From Flavobacteriales bacterium (GTDB lineage: Bacteria; Bacteroidota; Bacteroidia; Flavobacteriales_F; PHOS-HE28), in assembly GCA_016715995.1 (NCBI GenBank), contig JADJXF010000026.1, positions 5,485 through 69,484 of the forward strand: a DNA stretch of 64,000 bases, read 5' to 3'. The notes beneath the pieces are model-generated. The model saw nothing but the letters and a program-made list of their open reading frames with translations, made no database searches and was not told where the DNA came from. Shown one piece after another: positions 25,809 through 34,012 of the stretch (the first letter of the stretch is position 1; each line of letters opens with the position of its first letter). The translations under genes were made by a program, and so were the position numbers.

Positions 25809-26507
25809 ATGGCTGCGCGCTTCCTCCTCCTTCTCGGACTCGGCCTGTGCATGTCACCAGCATCCGGCCAATTGGCTATCGGATTCCGTGGCGGTGTCTC
25901 CTGGTCGAACATGGATTTTCCCAGCGCTGATGAATTGGACACCAGGGCTAGGACCACTCCCTGCTTCGGCCTTGCGCTCAATGCGCCGTTGAGCCTTCGC
26001 CTCAGCCTTCAGCCGGAGCTGGCCTATGTGAATCGCGGCTATCGTCTGTCGTATGAACCGGCGATAGATGATGTCACCGGAGAGCACTGGTCCTTCGATT
26101 ACGTTGACCTGAACATGCTTGCGGTGGTGCGGCTTGGAAATGAGTCCGCGCGGCCGCATTTGCTGATGGGTCCGGCCTTCGGCGTAATGACCGGTGCGCG
26201 CTTGCTTACCGAGCGGGATGGATCACCCTCCGGTGGCTCTGTCATCGATCCGGTCAAACTGCGGCTGAATCGCGCGCAGGCTGGACTCTGTGCAGGTGCC
26301 GGATTCACCTTCACCACCGGGAGCTCCGTGCTCGTGATCGAATGCCGATACGCGTATGGATTGACGGACGTCTTCGGGAACCTGACGCTGGTGGATGTCA
26401 ATGGTGTCACGATACGCGAGCTGAAGGCGTATGACCGGAGCCTCTCGGTGAGCGTCACCTGGCTCATGCCGGTGCCAAAGCGCGCAAGCGAGACAACCGG
26501 CGGATGA
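25809..26507 (+). CDS. outer-membrane beta-barrel protein (PorT-like family), second
   Basis: A 232-residue protein with signal peptide MAARFLLLLGLGLCMSPASG and barrel strands (LAIGFRGGVSWSNM, LRLSLQPELAYVNRGYRL, YVDLNMLAVVRL, PHLLMGPAFGVMTGA, LSVSVTWLMPV). It belongs to the same general fold as the gene at 24467 but is not close to it. It follows the DUF2238 gene by seven bases and converges on the DUF4442 gene with four bases between stops. Confidence 0.75.
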   Translation: MAARFLLLLGLGLCMSPASGQLAIGFRGGVSWSNMDFPSADELDTRARTTPCFGLALNAPLSLRLSLQPELAYVNRGYRLSYEPAIDDVTGEHWSFDYVDLNMLAVVRLGNESARPHLLMGPAFGVMTGARLLTERDGSPSGGSVIDPVKLRLNRAQAGLCAGAGFTFTTGSSVLVIECRYAYGLTDVFGNLTLVDVNGVTIRELKAYDRSLSVSVTWLMPVPKRASETTGG

Positions 26508-26511
26508 TCGT

Positions 26512-27018
26512 TCACAGCTTCGTCCGCACCTTGCTCCACGGCTTCACCTGCCAGGTGACCGTGCCCGTGGCGATGTGGTTGCCATCGCTATCGCGCAGCA
26601 CAACGGTGTTGGTGTAATCCACCGAGTCGGCCTCCTGGAGCGGCCGCACCACCTGCTCGTCGATCTCCTGCGCGGTGGGCGCGCTGCTGGCGATGGTGCG
26701 CCGCTTCGCCTGGTAGCGGTACTGCATGCGCAGCTCGCGCATGATCATGCGGTACTGCTTGGGGTCGAGCCGTTCCAATACCGTGAGCCCGCTGCACATC
26801 TCGGCCGCAGTGGCCAGCGCGCACGCATGGATGCCCTTGATGTGGTTGCGGTTGATGCGCCAATACGGCACCTCAACGCTGATGCCCCCCTCCTTCATCG
26901 GCACCACACGGAAGCCGTGGGGCCGATTGAAAGGGATGACATGAGACAGCATCGCATTGGCCCACCAGCACCAGATCCTGGAATGACGGGCGCGTGAAAG
27001 CAGCCGGGGCACATTCAT
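26512..27018 (-). CDS. DUF4442 (hotdog-fold) protein
   Basis: A 168-residue cytoplasmic protein with the DUF4442 pattern: PRLLSRARHSRIWCWWANAM, then VPYWRINRNHIKGIHACALATAAEM, where the NRNxxGxxHAxALxxxAE region is the hotdog helix, and a C-terminal beta sheet. The family is related to acyl-CoA thioesterases (PaaI-like), so a thioesterase role is possible but unproven. ATG 27018 overlaps the TGA of the preceding pyrophosphohydrolase gene by four bases (27015-27018), implying coupling. Confidence 0.82.
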   Translation of the reverse strand: MNVPRLLSRARHSRIWCWWANAMLSHVIPFNRPHGFRVVPMKEGGISVEVPYWRINRNHIKGIHACALATAAEMCSGLTVLERLDPKQYRMIMRELRMQYRYQAKRRTIASSAPTAQEIDEQVVRPLQEADSVDYTNTVVLRDSDGNHIATGTVTWQVKPWSKVRTKL

Positions 27019-27428
27019 CGGGCAAGGATTGCTGCGATATCCGGCTTGAAATACCCAGGCCCCTTCATCACCTTCCCATCCTCGCGATAGATGGGCTTGC
27101 CATCCGCGCCGAGCTTGCTCATGTTGCTCCGTTGGATCTCTCGAAAGACTTGATCGATCTTGTGTTCGAGTCCGTGCTTCAGCAATGTGCCGCACAGGAT
27201 GTACAGGATGTCTCCGAGCGCATCCGCTACCTCGACGAGATCGCCCTTCATCGCGGCATCGAGGTATTCCTCATTCTCTTCGCGGATGAGCTTGTAGCGC
27301 AGCAGCGCCTCGCGGTCGCCAATGTCCCCGGTGGGGCGATCCGCATTCGGTATCCCGAAAGCTTCGTGGAAGGCGCGCACATGCTCCGTCGCCTCGGTCA
27401 GCGTGAGTGCTTGGGTGGTAGTCTCCAT
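27015..27428 (-). CDS. MazG/HisE-like nucleotide pyrophosphohydrolase
   Basis: A 137-residue all-alpha NTP-PPase-like protein. The metal-binding helices are visible: LIREENEEYLDAAMKGDLVEVADALGDILYILCG, containing ExxE and ExxD. The family hydrolyses (d)NTPs or related pyrophosphates in the cytoplasm. A -7-like TACTTTCG at 27435-27442 lies six bases from the ATG, so the message may be leaderless. The pair with DUF4442 is divergent from moxR. Confidence 0.82.
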   Translation of the reverse strand: METTTQALTLTEATEHVRAFHEAFGIPNADRPTGDIGDREALLRYKLIREENEEYLDAAMKGDLVEVADALGDILYILCGTLLKHGLEHKIDQVFREIQRSNMSKLGADGKPIYREDGKVMKGPGYFKPDIAAILAR

Positions 27429-27434
27429 GGCGGT

Positions 27435-27442
27435 CGAAAGTA
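27435..27442 (-). promoter_or_regulatory. -7-like box for the pyrophosphohydrolase gene
   Basis: TACTTTCG on the minus strand, identical to the boxes at 9438-9445 and 53229-53236, six bases before the ATG. Confidence 0.4.
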
Positions 27443-27558
27443 GCCAGCGGCGACGGGCCTGGGCTTAACACACTTTAACCGGTGGCTTGTTCCCTGCCGG
27501 ATAGCCCTCCGAGCACCTTTGCGTTCACCTTTCGGCCAAAGGCCGATCGCAGAAACCC

Positions 27559-28587
27559 ATGGAACAGACCTTGACCAGCGCACCGCAGCCCGTGACCTCC
27601 GAGAGCATCCGCGCGCTGAACGACCGGATCCAGCAAGCAAGCGCCTTCGTTGACCTGATCGATCGCGAGATGGAGAAGGTGATCGTGGGCCAGAAAGACA
27701 TGGTGCAGAAGCTGCTGGTGGCCCTGCTGGCCGATGGCCATGTGCTGCTGGAAGGTGTTCCGGGTTTGGCCAAGACCATGGCGATCAAGACCCTCTCGCG
27801 CACCATCGACGCGGGCTTCAGCCGCATCCAGTTCACGCCAGACCTGCTGCCCGCTGACCTCATCGGCACGCTCATCTACAGTCAGCGCAGCGAGGAGTTC
27901 ACCGTGAAGAAAGGACCCATCTTCAGCAATTTCATCCTCGCCGATGAGATCAACCGCGCGCCGGCCAAGGTGCAGAGCGCGCTGCTTGAGGCGATGCAGG
28001 AACGCCAGGTCACCATCGGCACCACCACTTATCCGCTGCCCGAGCCCTTCCTGGTGCTGGCCACCATGAACCCCATCGAGCAGGAAGGCACCTATCCCCT
28101 TCCCGAGGCGCAGACCGATCGCTTCATGCTGAAGGTGGTGCTCGATTACCCGCGGCGCGAGGAAGAGAAGCTCATCATCCGCCAGAACACCCGCCCCGGC
28201 GGCATGCCCGAGCCGCAGCTGGTGGTGACCCCAGCGGAAATCCTTCATGCACGCCAGCTGGTGCGCGAGGTATACATGGATGAGAAGATCGAGCAGTACA
28301 TCGTGGACATCGTTTTCGCCACACGGACCCCCGACCAGTACAAGCTCGGCGACCTCACCAGCATGATCGCCTTCGGAGGCAGCCCACGCGCCAGCATCAA
28401 CATGGCGCTCGCCGCGAAGGCCTTCGCCTTCACCAAGCGGCGGGGCTACGTGATCCCCGAGGACGTGCGCGCGGTATGCCCCGATGTGCTGCGCCACCGC
28501 ATCGGCCTCACCTACGAAGCGGAGGCGGAGAACATCAGCGTGCGCGAGATCATCGATCGCGTGCTGAATACTGTTGAAGTGCCTTGA
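27559..28587 (+). CDS. MoxR-family AAA+ ATPase
   Basis: A 342-residue AAA+ protein. Walker A is GVPGLAKT (66-73), Walker B ILADE (127-131) followed by INRAP, sensor 1 region LATMNPIEQEGTYPLPEAQTDRF, and a C-terminal lid with GGSPRAS. MoxR ATPases act as chaperones that remodel or load metal into VWA-domain partners. Here it is the first gene of the Bat cluster, whose VWA proteins BatA and BatB are the likely partners. ATG 27559 opens MEQTLTSAPQ. Confidence 0.9.
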   Translation: MEQTLTSAPQPVTSESIRALNDRIQQASAFVDLIDREMEKVIVGQKDMVQKLLVALLADGHVLLEGVPGLAKTMAIKTLSRTIDAGFSRIQFTPDLLPADLIGTLIYSQRSEEFTVKKGPIFSNFILADEINRAPAKVQSALLEAMQERQVTIGTTTYPLPEPFLVLATMNPIEQEGTYPLPEAQTDRFMLKVVLDYPRREEEKLIIRQNTRPGGMPEPQLVVTPAEILHARQLVREVYMDEKIEQYIVDIVFATRTPDQYKLGDLTSMIAFGGSPRASINMALAAKAFAFTKRRGYVIPEDVRAVCPDVLRHRIGLTYEAEAENISVREIIDRVLNTVEVP

Positions 28588-28677
28588 GCCAATAGGCAGA
28601 AGGCTGCTGGCAGTGCGATCATCTTCCCGCCAGCGATTTCCAACTGCCCTTTTGCTGAATGCCTGCTGACCGCCGAC

Positions 28678-29565
28678 ATGGATACCGCGCAACACACCAA
28701 GGAGCTCCTGAAGAAGGTGCGCATCGTCGAGCTGAAGACGCGCGGCCTGAGCGAGCACATCTTCAGCGGTGAGTACCACAGCGCATTCAAGGGCCGCGGC
28801 ATGACCTTCAGCGAGGTGCGCGAATACAGCCCCGGCGATGAGGTACGCACAATCGATTGGAACGTCACGGCGCGCTTCGGCCATCCCTTCGTGAAGGTCT
28901 TCGAGGAGGAGCGAGAGCTGACCGTGATGCTGCTGGCCGACCTGAGCGGTTCGGAGGATTTCGGCAGCACGCACCAACTGAAGCGCGAGCTGATCACCGA
29001 GGTGTGCGCCACCATCGCTTTCAGCGCGATCAAGAACAACGATAAAGTGGGTCTGCTGCTCTTCACCGGGCAGGTGGAGAAATTCATCCCTCCCAAGAAG
29101 GGCCGCGCCCACATCCTGCGCATCGTACGCGAGCTGATTGAATTCAAGCCGAAAGGCATCGGCACGGACATCGCCGGAGCCTTGCGCTACCTGAACAACG
29201 TCATCAAGAAAAGGAGCATCGCGTTCCTGGTGAGCGACCTGATGGCCACGGGCTACGAGGATGCGCTGAAGATCGCCAACCGCCGGCACGACCTCGTGGC
29301 CTTACGCACCACCGACCCCCGCGAGAGCGAGCTCCCCAAGGTGGGGCTGGTGCGCTTCACCGATCCGGAGACCGGTGAGCTGCGTTGGGTGGACACCGGC
29401 AGCAAGAGCGTGCGCAACGCCTTTCGGGCAGCCGCCCTCAAGCATCAGCAACGGACGCGGGAGATCCTGCAGCGCAGCGGCGTGGACCATGCAGTCATCT
29501 CCACCAGCGAAGGCTATGTACGGCCGTTGATGCGGCTCTTCAAGCAACGGGAGACGGCACGATGA
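28678..29565 (+). CDS. DUF58 domain protein
   Basis: A 295-residue protein of the DUF58 family, which has a VWA-like fold. Diagnostic tracts are YHSAFKGRGMTFSEVREYSPGDEVRTIDWNVTAR at residues 39-72 (the GRGxxFxExRxYxxGDxxRxIDW core) and the later LLADLSGSEDFG with the MIDAS-like DLSGS. DUF58 genes sit next to moxR in most Bat-type operons. The gene overlaps the next one by four bases (ATGA). The 90-base gap to moxR holds short inverted repeats, noted separately. Confidence 0.9.
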   Translation: MDTAQHTKELLKKVRIVELKTRGLSEHIFSGEYHSAFKGRGMTFSEVREYSPGDEVRTIDWNVTARFGHPFVKVFEEERELTVMLLADLSGSEDFGSTHQLKRELITEVCATIAFSAIKNNDKVGLLLFTGQVEKFIPPKKGRAHILRIVRELIEFKPKGIGTDIAGALRYLNNVIKKRSIAFLVSDLMATGYEDALKIANRRHDLVALRTTDPRESELPKVGLVRFTDPETGELRWVDTGSKSVRNAFRAAALKHQQRTREILQRSGVDHAVISTSEGYVRPLMRLFKQRETAR

Positions 29566-30488
29566 GAAGGTTCGCTGCCATCGGTCTGTTGGTGCACCTC
29601 GGGGCATTGGCCCAGGAGGGTCGGCAAGTGCGCGCCGCGCTGGAGCAGGAATCCATGCGCGTCGGTGAACAGGTGGTGCTTCGCCTGAGCGCGCCCGCCG
29701 ATGGTCCTGCGGTGGAATGGCCGGTGATCGGCGATACGCTCACCAGCCGGATTGAGGTGATCCATGCGGCGGGGCCTGATACCATGCCCATGAACGGCCG
29801 CGGCGCCAAGCAAGCCATTCTGGAATTGAAACTCACAGCATTCGATACGGGCTATTGGGCCATACCACCGTTGCGCTTTCGCATTGATGGGAAAGAAGCA
29901 GAGACGAATCCCTTGCTGCTGCGTGTACAAGGCGTGCCCATCGATTCCAGCGGAGCACCACGGCCACTGAAGCCGCTCATCGAAGCGCCGTTCAGCCCCT
30001 TGTGGTGGGCGCGTGAGCACGCGGCATGGCTCGCAGGTGCGGCCGCCATCATCGCCCTGGCCGCGCTGGTTCTCTTCCTCCGCAAGCGGAAACCGACGAA
30101 AGCGCCTGAAGCAGCGCCTGTGATCCTCCTTCCCTTGCACGAGCAGGTGCTGGCCCAGTTGCAGGCGTTGGAGCGCGAACGCCTGTGGCAACTCGGCGAG
30201 CATAAGGCCTATCAGTCGCGCCTCACCGACATCCTGCGCGGATACATCGAGGAGCGCTACCACGTGCCTGCCTTGGAACGAACCACCGATGAACTGCTGC
30301 ACGAGCTGCGCGTCAGCCAGATGGGCTCGGAGCATCAGATGCTGCTGGCCAACATGCTGCGGGCAGCCGATCTCGTGAAATTCGCCAAAGCGGTTCCCAC
30401 CTCTTTGGAGAATGAGCAGATGATGACCAGCGCCATCCGCTTCGTGCGCGAGACCGCTCAACAAATACCAGCCACCCATGCGGCGTGA
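29562..30488 (+). CDS. Bat-operon membrane protein (DUF4381-like)
   Basis: A 308-residue protein with a signal peptide (MRRFAAIGLLVHLGALAQE), an extracytoplasmic beta-rich domain (about 20-140), one membrane segment (AWLAGAAAIIALAALVLFL, about 165-183) and a cytoplasmic helical domain with LTDILRGYIEERYHVPALERTTDELL. The last part is the typical DUF4381 signature. It sits between DUF58 and batA, overlapping both, as in other Bat operons. Exact role unknown. Confidence 0.75.
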   Translation: MRRFAAIGLLVHLGALAQEGRQVRAALEQESMRVGEQVVLRLSAPADGPAVEWPVIGDTLTSRIEVIHAAGPDTMPMNGRGAKQAILELKLTAFDTGYWAIPPLRFRIDGKEAETNPLLLRVQGVPIDSSGAPRPLKPLIEAPFSPLWWAREHAAWLAGAAAIIALAALVLFLRKRKPTKAPEAAPVILLPLHEQVLAQLQALERERLWQLGEHKAYQSRLTDILRGYIEERYHVPALERTTDELLHELRVSQMGSEHQMLLANMLRAADLVKFAKAVPTSLENEQMMTSAIRFVRETAQQIPATHAA

Positions 30489-31560
30489 CACCGACACCTG
30501 GCTAATGATCGCTTGGGTTGTAGCGGCGCTGACTGCGGTCGCGGTGGCGATCCTGCTCGTGTCGCGCCGGTATGATCTGGCGCAGCCCCTCTGGTTGCTC
30601 GGGATGCTGGCTGCGGCACCGGTCATCGTGCTTCAGGTCCTGCGCGAGCGGCGACGGTCGGCGCAGGTGCGCCTCTCGGTGCTGAGCGCACAACTGCCAC
30701 GCCGCATGGGGCTGCGTCCGCTCTTCCGTGCATTGCCACTGGCGGCCATCATCGGCGGCATCGGCCTCATGCTGATCGCCATGGCGCGTCCCCAGGCCGA
30801 GGACAGCTCGGAGAATGTCCATCGCGAAGGCATCGACATCATCATCGCGCTCGATGTCTCGGGCAGCATGCTCGCCAAGGACCTCAAACCCGACCGTCTC
30901 GATGCGAGCAAACGCGTGGCGATGGACTTCATCGACGGTCGTCCGAATGACCGCATCGGGCTGGTGGTCTACGAGGGCGATGCCTTCACGCAGTGTCCGC
31001 TGACCACCGATCACGATGTGCTCAAGACCCTGTTCGCCGACGCCCGGTCGGGGCTGATTGAAGGCGGGACCGCCGTGGGCATGGGACTGGCCACGGCGCT
31101 GAACCGTTTGCGCGAGAGCGAAGCCAAGAGCAAAGTGGTGATCCTTCTCACCGATGGTGTGAACAATACCGGCACGGTGCAACCGATTGATGCCGCGCTC
31201 ATCGCCCAGCAACTCGGAATCCGCGTGTACACCATCGGGGTGGGCACCCGGGGCAAGGCGCTCTCACCCGTGGGCCGGTATCCCGATGGCACCCTGCACT
31301 TCGAGTACGTGGACGTGGACCTCGATGAGAAGACGATGGAGCGCATCGCAAGCACCACTGGCGGCCACTACTTCCGCGCAACCGACGAGCGGAAGCTCAA
31401 GGACATCTATGCGGAGATCGACCGGCTGGAGAAGACGCGCATCGAGGTGGAGCAGTTCAGCTTCAAGGTGGAGAAGTTCCACAAGCTCGCGCTCTTCGGC
31501 ACGCTGCTCGTGCTAGGCGGCTTCGTCACCGACAAACTCCTGTTCCGCGGCATGGCATGA
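30478..31560 (+). CDS. batA: BatA, membrane-anchored VWA protein
   Basis: The 360-residue protein has two N-terminal membrane segments, then a VWA domain with a complete MIDAS: DVSGSML near residue 126, the threonine in GGTAVGMGLATALNR, and the aspartate in ILLTDGVNNTG. A C-terminal membrane helix (ALFGTLLVLGGFVTDKLLF) closes it. BatA and BatB are paired VWA proteins of the Bacteroides aerotolerance operon, linked to oxidative and envelope stress tolerance. It overlaps both neighbours (11 and 4 bases). Confidence 0.9.
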   Translation: MRRDTDTWLMIAWVVAALTAVAVAILLVSRRYDLAQPLWLLGMLAAAPVIVLQVLRERRRSAQVRLSVLSAQLPRRMGLRPLFRALPLAAIIGGIGLMLIAMARPQAEDSSENVHREGIDIIIALDVSGSMLAKDLKPDRLDASKRVAMDFIDGRPNDRIGLVVYEGDAFTQCPLTTDHDVLKTLFADARSGLIEGGTAVGMGLATALNRLRESEAKSKVVILLTDGVNNTGTVQPIDAALIAQQLGIRVYTIGVGTRGKALSPVGRYPDGTLHFEYVDVDLDEKTMERIASTTGGHYFRATDERKLKDIYAEIDRLEKTRIEVEQFSFKVEKFHKLALFGTLLVLGGFVTDKLLFRGMA

Positions 31561-32702
31561 GCACGCGCACCACATACCGATGGGGAATCGCGGCGGCGGC
31601 GGTGCTCACGGCTGAGCTATTGGCCTGGATGATCATGCTTGCGGCCTGGTGGCTACTGGAGAACCGTGTGGACGCCTTCCGCTGGGACCACCCGGAGATG
31701 CTCCGATGGATGCTCATAGGCCCCCTGCTGGCACTCCTCTTCCTCACTGATTTTGCCTGGCGCAATCGCGCGCTGCGCCGGTTCGCCGCTCCGGACACCG
31801 TGGCCCGCATGGTCCCAGGCATATCCACCACGCGTCCAGTACTCCGTTTCATGCTGCTCCGGCATGCACTGGGACTCGCGGTGGTAGCGCTTGCGGCGCC
31901 GCAGTTCGGCTCTCATCCGCAGGAGGTGAAAGCCAAGGGCATCGACCTCGTGCTCGCCGTGGACGTGAGCAACAGCATGGAGTGCCAGGATCTCCGGCCA
32001 AGCCGCATGGAAGCCGCGCAGCGCGCCATGGAACAGCTCATCGACCGCATGCGCGGCGATCGCCTGGGCATCGTGGTCTTCGCGGGCGATGCTTTCGTGC
32101 AGTTGCCCATCACGGCAGATCGCGCCGCGGCCCGCCTTTTCGCGCGTACGATCGGCACGGGCAGCGTCGGTACCCAAGGAACCGCCATCGGCGAGGCCAT
32201 CGACCTTGCGGCTCGCAGCTTCGACAATGAGAGCGCAGCCAGCAAGGCCATCATCGTCATCACTGACGGCGAGAACCATGAGGACGACGCCATCGGCGCG
32301 GCGCAGCGCGCGGCGGAACAAGGCATCATCGTGCATTGCGTGGGCATGGGCACTCCGCAGGGCGGGCCGCTCCCCATCCGGCGCGGCAACCAGTTGCAAG
32401 GCTTCCGCAAGGACCGCAACGGCACCACCGTGGTGAGCCGCCTGGACGAAGCGCTGCTCGCGCGCATCGCCTCCGCTGGGAACGGCTCCTTCGTGCGCGC
32501 CACCAGCGGCAGCACCGGCATCCATGAACTCGTGGAGGAACTGCGCAAGCTGGATCGAGCGGAGACCGGCACCATCCGTTACACCGCGCACGACGATCAG
32601 TACCAATGGCCACTCGGAGCGGCCGTGCTCCTCTTGTTCATCCACCTGCTGCTCGGCGAGCGGCGAAACCCCCAGGCGCTATGGCTCCGCATCGCCACCT
32701 GA
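31557..32702 (+). CDS. batB: BatB, membrane-anchored VWA protein
   Basis: The 381-residue protein has the same layout as BatA: N-terminal membrane helices, VWA domain with DVSNSMECQDLRPSR (MIDAS near 134), GTQGTAIGEAID and IIVITDGENHEDD, and a terminal membrane helix (LGAAVLLLFIHLLLG). It is distinct from BatA and not a recent copy. The stop TGA shares its A with an ATG of the next frame (32700-32704). Confidence 0.9.
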   Translation: MSTRTTYRWGIAAAAVLTAELLAWMIMLAAWWLLENRVDAFRWDHPEMLRWMLIGPLLALLFLTDFAWRNRALRRFAAPDTVARMVPGISTTRPVLRFMLLRHALGLAVVALAAPQFGSHPQEVKAKGIDLVLAVDVSNSMECQDLRPSRMEAAQRAMEQLIDRMRGDRLGIVVFAGDAFVQLPITADRAAARLFARTIGTGSVGTQGTAIGEAIDLAARSFDNESAASKAIIVITDGENHEDDAIGAAQRAAEQGIIVHCVGMGTPQGGPLPIRRGNQLQGFRKDRNGTTVVSRLDEALLARIASAGNGSFVRATSGSTGIHELVEELRKLDRAETGTIRYTAHDDQYQWPLGAAVLLLFIHLLLGERRNPQALWLRIAT

Positions 32703-33499
32703 TGGCACCCGCGCTGATGGGCGCCATGCTGGTGCTCGGTTCATGCGGCACACCGGAGCAGCGGCTGGCGGATCGTGCGCTTCGCCTCGGCGCGCGCCAC
32801 TACTTCGACAGCGCATTCGTCCGCGCCGATAGCGCCTTCGCGATCGCCCCGCACGACGCACGTGCCGTGTATGACCGCGGGATGGCGGCGCAGGCCTCCT
32901 TCGCCTTCGGCGATGCGGCTTCGCACTTCGAGCAAGCGGCGGCCATGGACACGACAGCGCTCCGCCCACTTGCGCTATACAATCTGGGGCATGCGCGCTT
33001 GGATGAGGCCCGCGATGCGGATACCACCATTGCGCGCATTCAGCACAACCTTGGTCGCACGGCTCCAGCCACCGATGACATCACTGACCGTGTGAGCGCC
33101 TTCGTCCTCACCGACTCGCTGAGCCGCGAGGCCACTCGCCTCGAAGGGCGGATCGACAGCGCGCTCGTCGGCGCCATTAACGGTTTCAAAGCCTGTCTGC
33201 GACTGACGCCCGCCGATGAGGACGCACGGCATAACCTCGTGCTGGCGCAATCCATCTGGGCCAAGCGGCAGAAGGAGCGCAGCGACCGATCTAAGGATGG
33301 TGACAAGGACAAGGACAAAGCGCTCACCGAAAAGGCCAAGCTGCTGCTTCAGCAGGCCGATGAACTGGTGGACCAGTACCGGTTCAAGGACGCGCTGCAA
33401 CTCCTTCAAGGCGGACTGAAGCAGGAGCCCAGCCTGAGCAACAAGAAGGAGTACATGGACAAGCTCGACCTTGTGACCAAAGCCGCTGAAGCCTCATGA
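32681..33499 (+). CDS. TPR lipoprotein of the Bat operon
   Basis: A 272-residue protein. From ATG 32681 (MAPHRHLMAPALMGAMLVLGSC) it has a basic n-region, hydrophobic core and lipobox; ATG 32702 is also possible and gives a signal without positive charge. TPR-like helices occupy the N-terminal half, a charged linker (DRSKDGDKDKDKALTEKAK) follows, and a final TPR is LVDQYRFKDALQLLQGGL. It corresponds to a BatC-type TPR protein or an extra TPR partner in the complex. Confidence 0.75.
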   Translation: MAPHRHLMAPALMGAMLVLGSCGTPEQRLADRALRLGARHYFDSAFVRADSAFAIAPHDARAVYDRGMAAQASFAFGDAASHFEQAAAMDTTALRPLALYNLGHARLDEARDADTTIARIQHNLGRTAPATDDITDRVSAFVLTDSLSREATRLEGRIDSALVGAINGFKACLRLTPADEDARHNLVLAQSIWAKRQKERSDRSKDGDKDKDKALTEKAKLLLQQADELVDQYRFKDALQLLQGGLKQEPSLSNKKEYMDKLDLVTKAAEAS

Positions 33500-34011
33500 G
33501 CACCGCACGCCATCTCCTCCTCCTTGCGGGCATGCTCATGTGGCTCGCGGGTCGCGCGCAGACCACGCCCGAGGACTATTTCAACCTGGCCGCGCGTCAG
33601 TACGTGAAGGAAGACAAACGCCAGGCGCTGCGCACGTTGGACCTCGGCCTGCGCGCGCATCCGGAGGACCGCAAACTCCGCGGGCTTGCTGAAGCGCTCT
33701 TGAAGAACGAGCAGCAGAATCAGCAGGAACAACAGCAGGAGCAGCAGAACAAGGAAGAGCAGGAGCAGCAGAAGAAACAAGAGGAGCAAGCCAAGCAGGA
33801 AGAGCAGCGACAGCAGGAGGAAGCTCAGCAGGAGGAGCAGCAGCAGGAAGGCGATCAGGAGCGCAATACTCAACCGCGCGCAGGCGAGATCTCGCAGAAG
33901 GACGCGGAGCGGATGCTTGATGCGTTGGAGCGACGGGAGCAGGATGTGCAACAGCAGGTTCGCGCACGATTGCGGCCCGCCCGCCGCGTGCCCGTTGAAA
34001 AGGATTGGTGA
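33496..34011 (+). CDS. batC: BatC-like TPR protein with a long Gln/Glu tract
   Basis: A 171-residue secreted protein: signal peptide (HLLLLAGMLMWLAGRAQ), one TPR motif (DYFNLAARQYVKEDKRQALRTLDLG), then about 50 residues composed almost only of Q, E, K and N (positions about 72-122), then a helical tail ending KDAERMLDALERREQDVQQQ. The DNA for the tract (33709-33860) is a purine-rich CAG/GAG-like run. The length and order fit BatC, but two TPR genes are present, so the name is tentative. Confidence 0.7.
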   Translation: MSTARHLLLLAGMLMWLAGRAQTTPEDYFNLAARQYVKEDKRQALRTLDLGLRAHPEDRKLRGLAEALLKNEQQNQQEQQQEQQNKEEQEQQKKQEEQAKQEEQRQQEEAQQEEQQQEGDQERNTQPRAGEISQKDAERMLDALERREQDVQQQVRARLRPARRVPVEKDW

Positions 34012-34012
34012 C

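Noticed and set aside
27475..29289. 604-codon frame opposite moxR and DUF58
   Set aside because: Shadow of two clear genes; spans their intergenic gap and has no start signal or domain.
27559..32702. MoxR plus VWA proteins as a possible anti-phage ternary system
   Set aside because: Gene order (moxR, DUF58, batA, batB, TPR genes, batD, batE) is that of the known Bat operon; no effector or nuclease is present.
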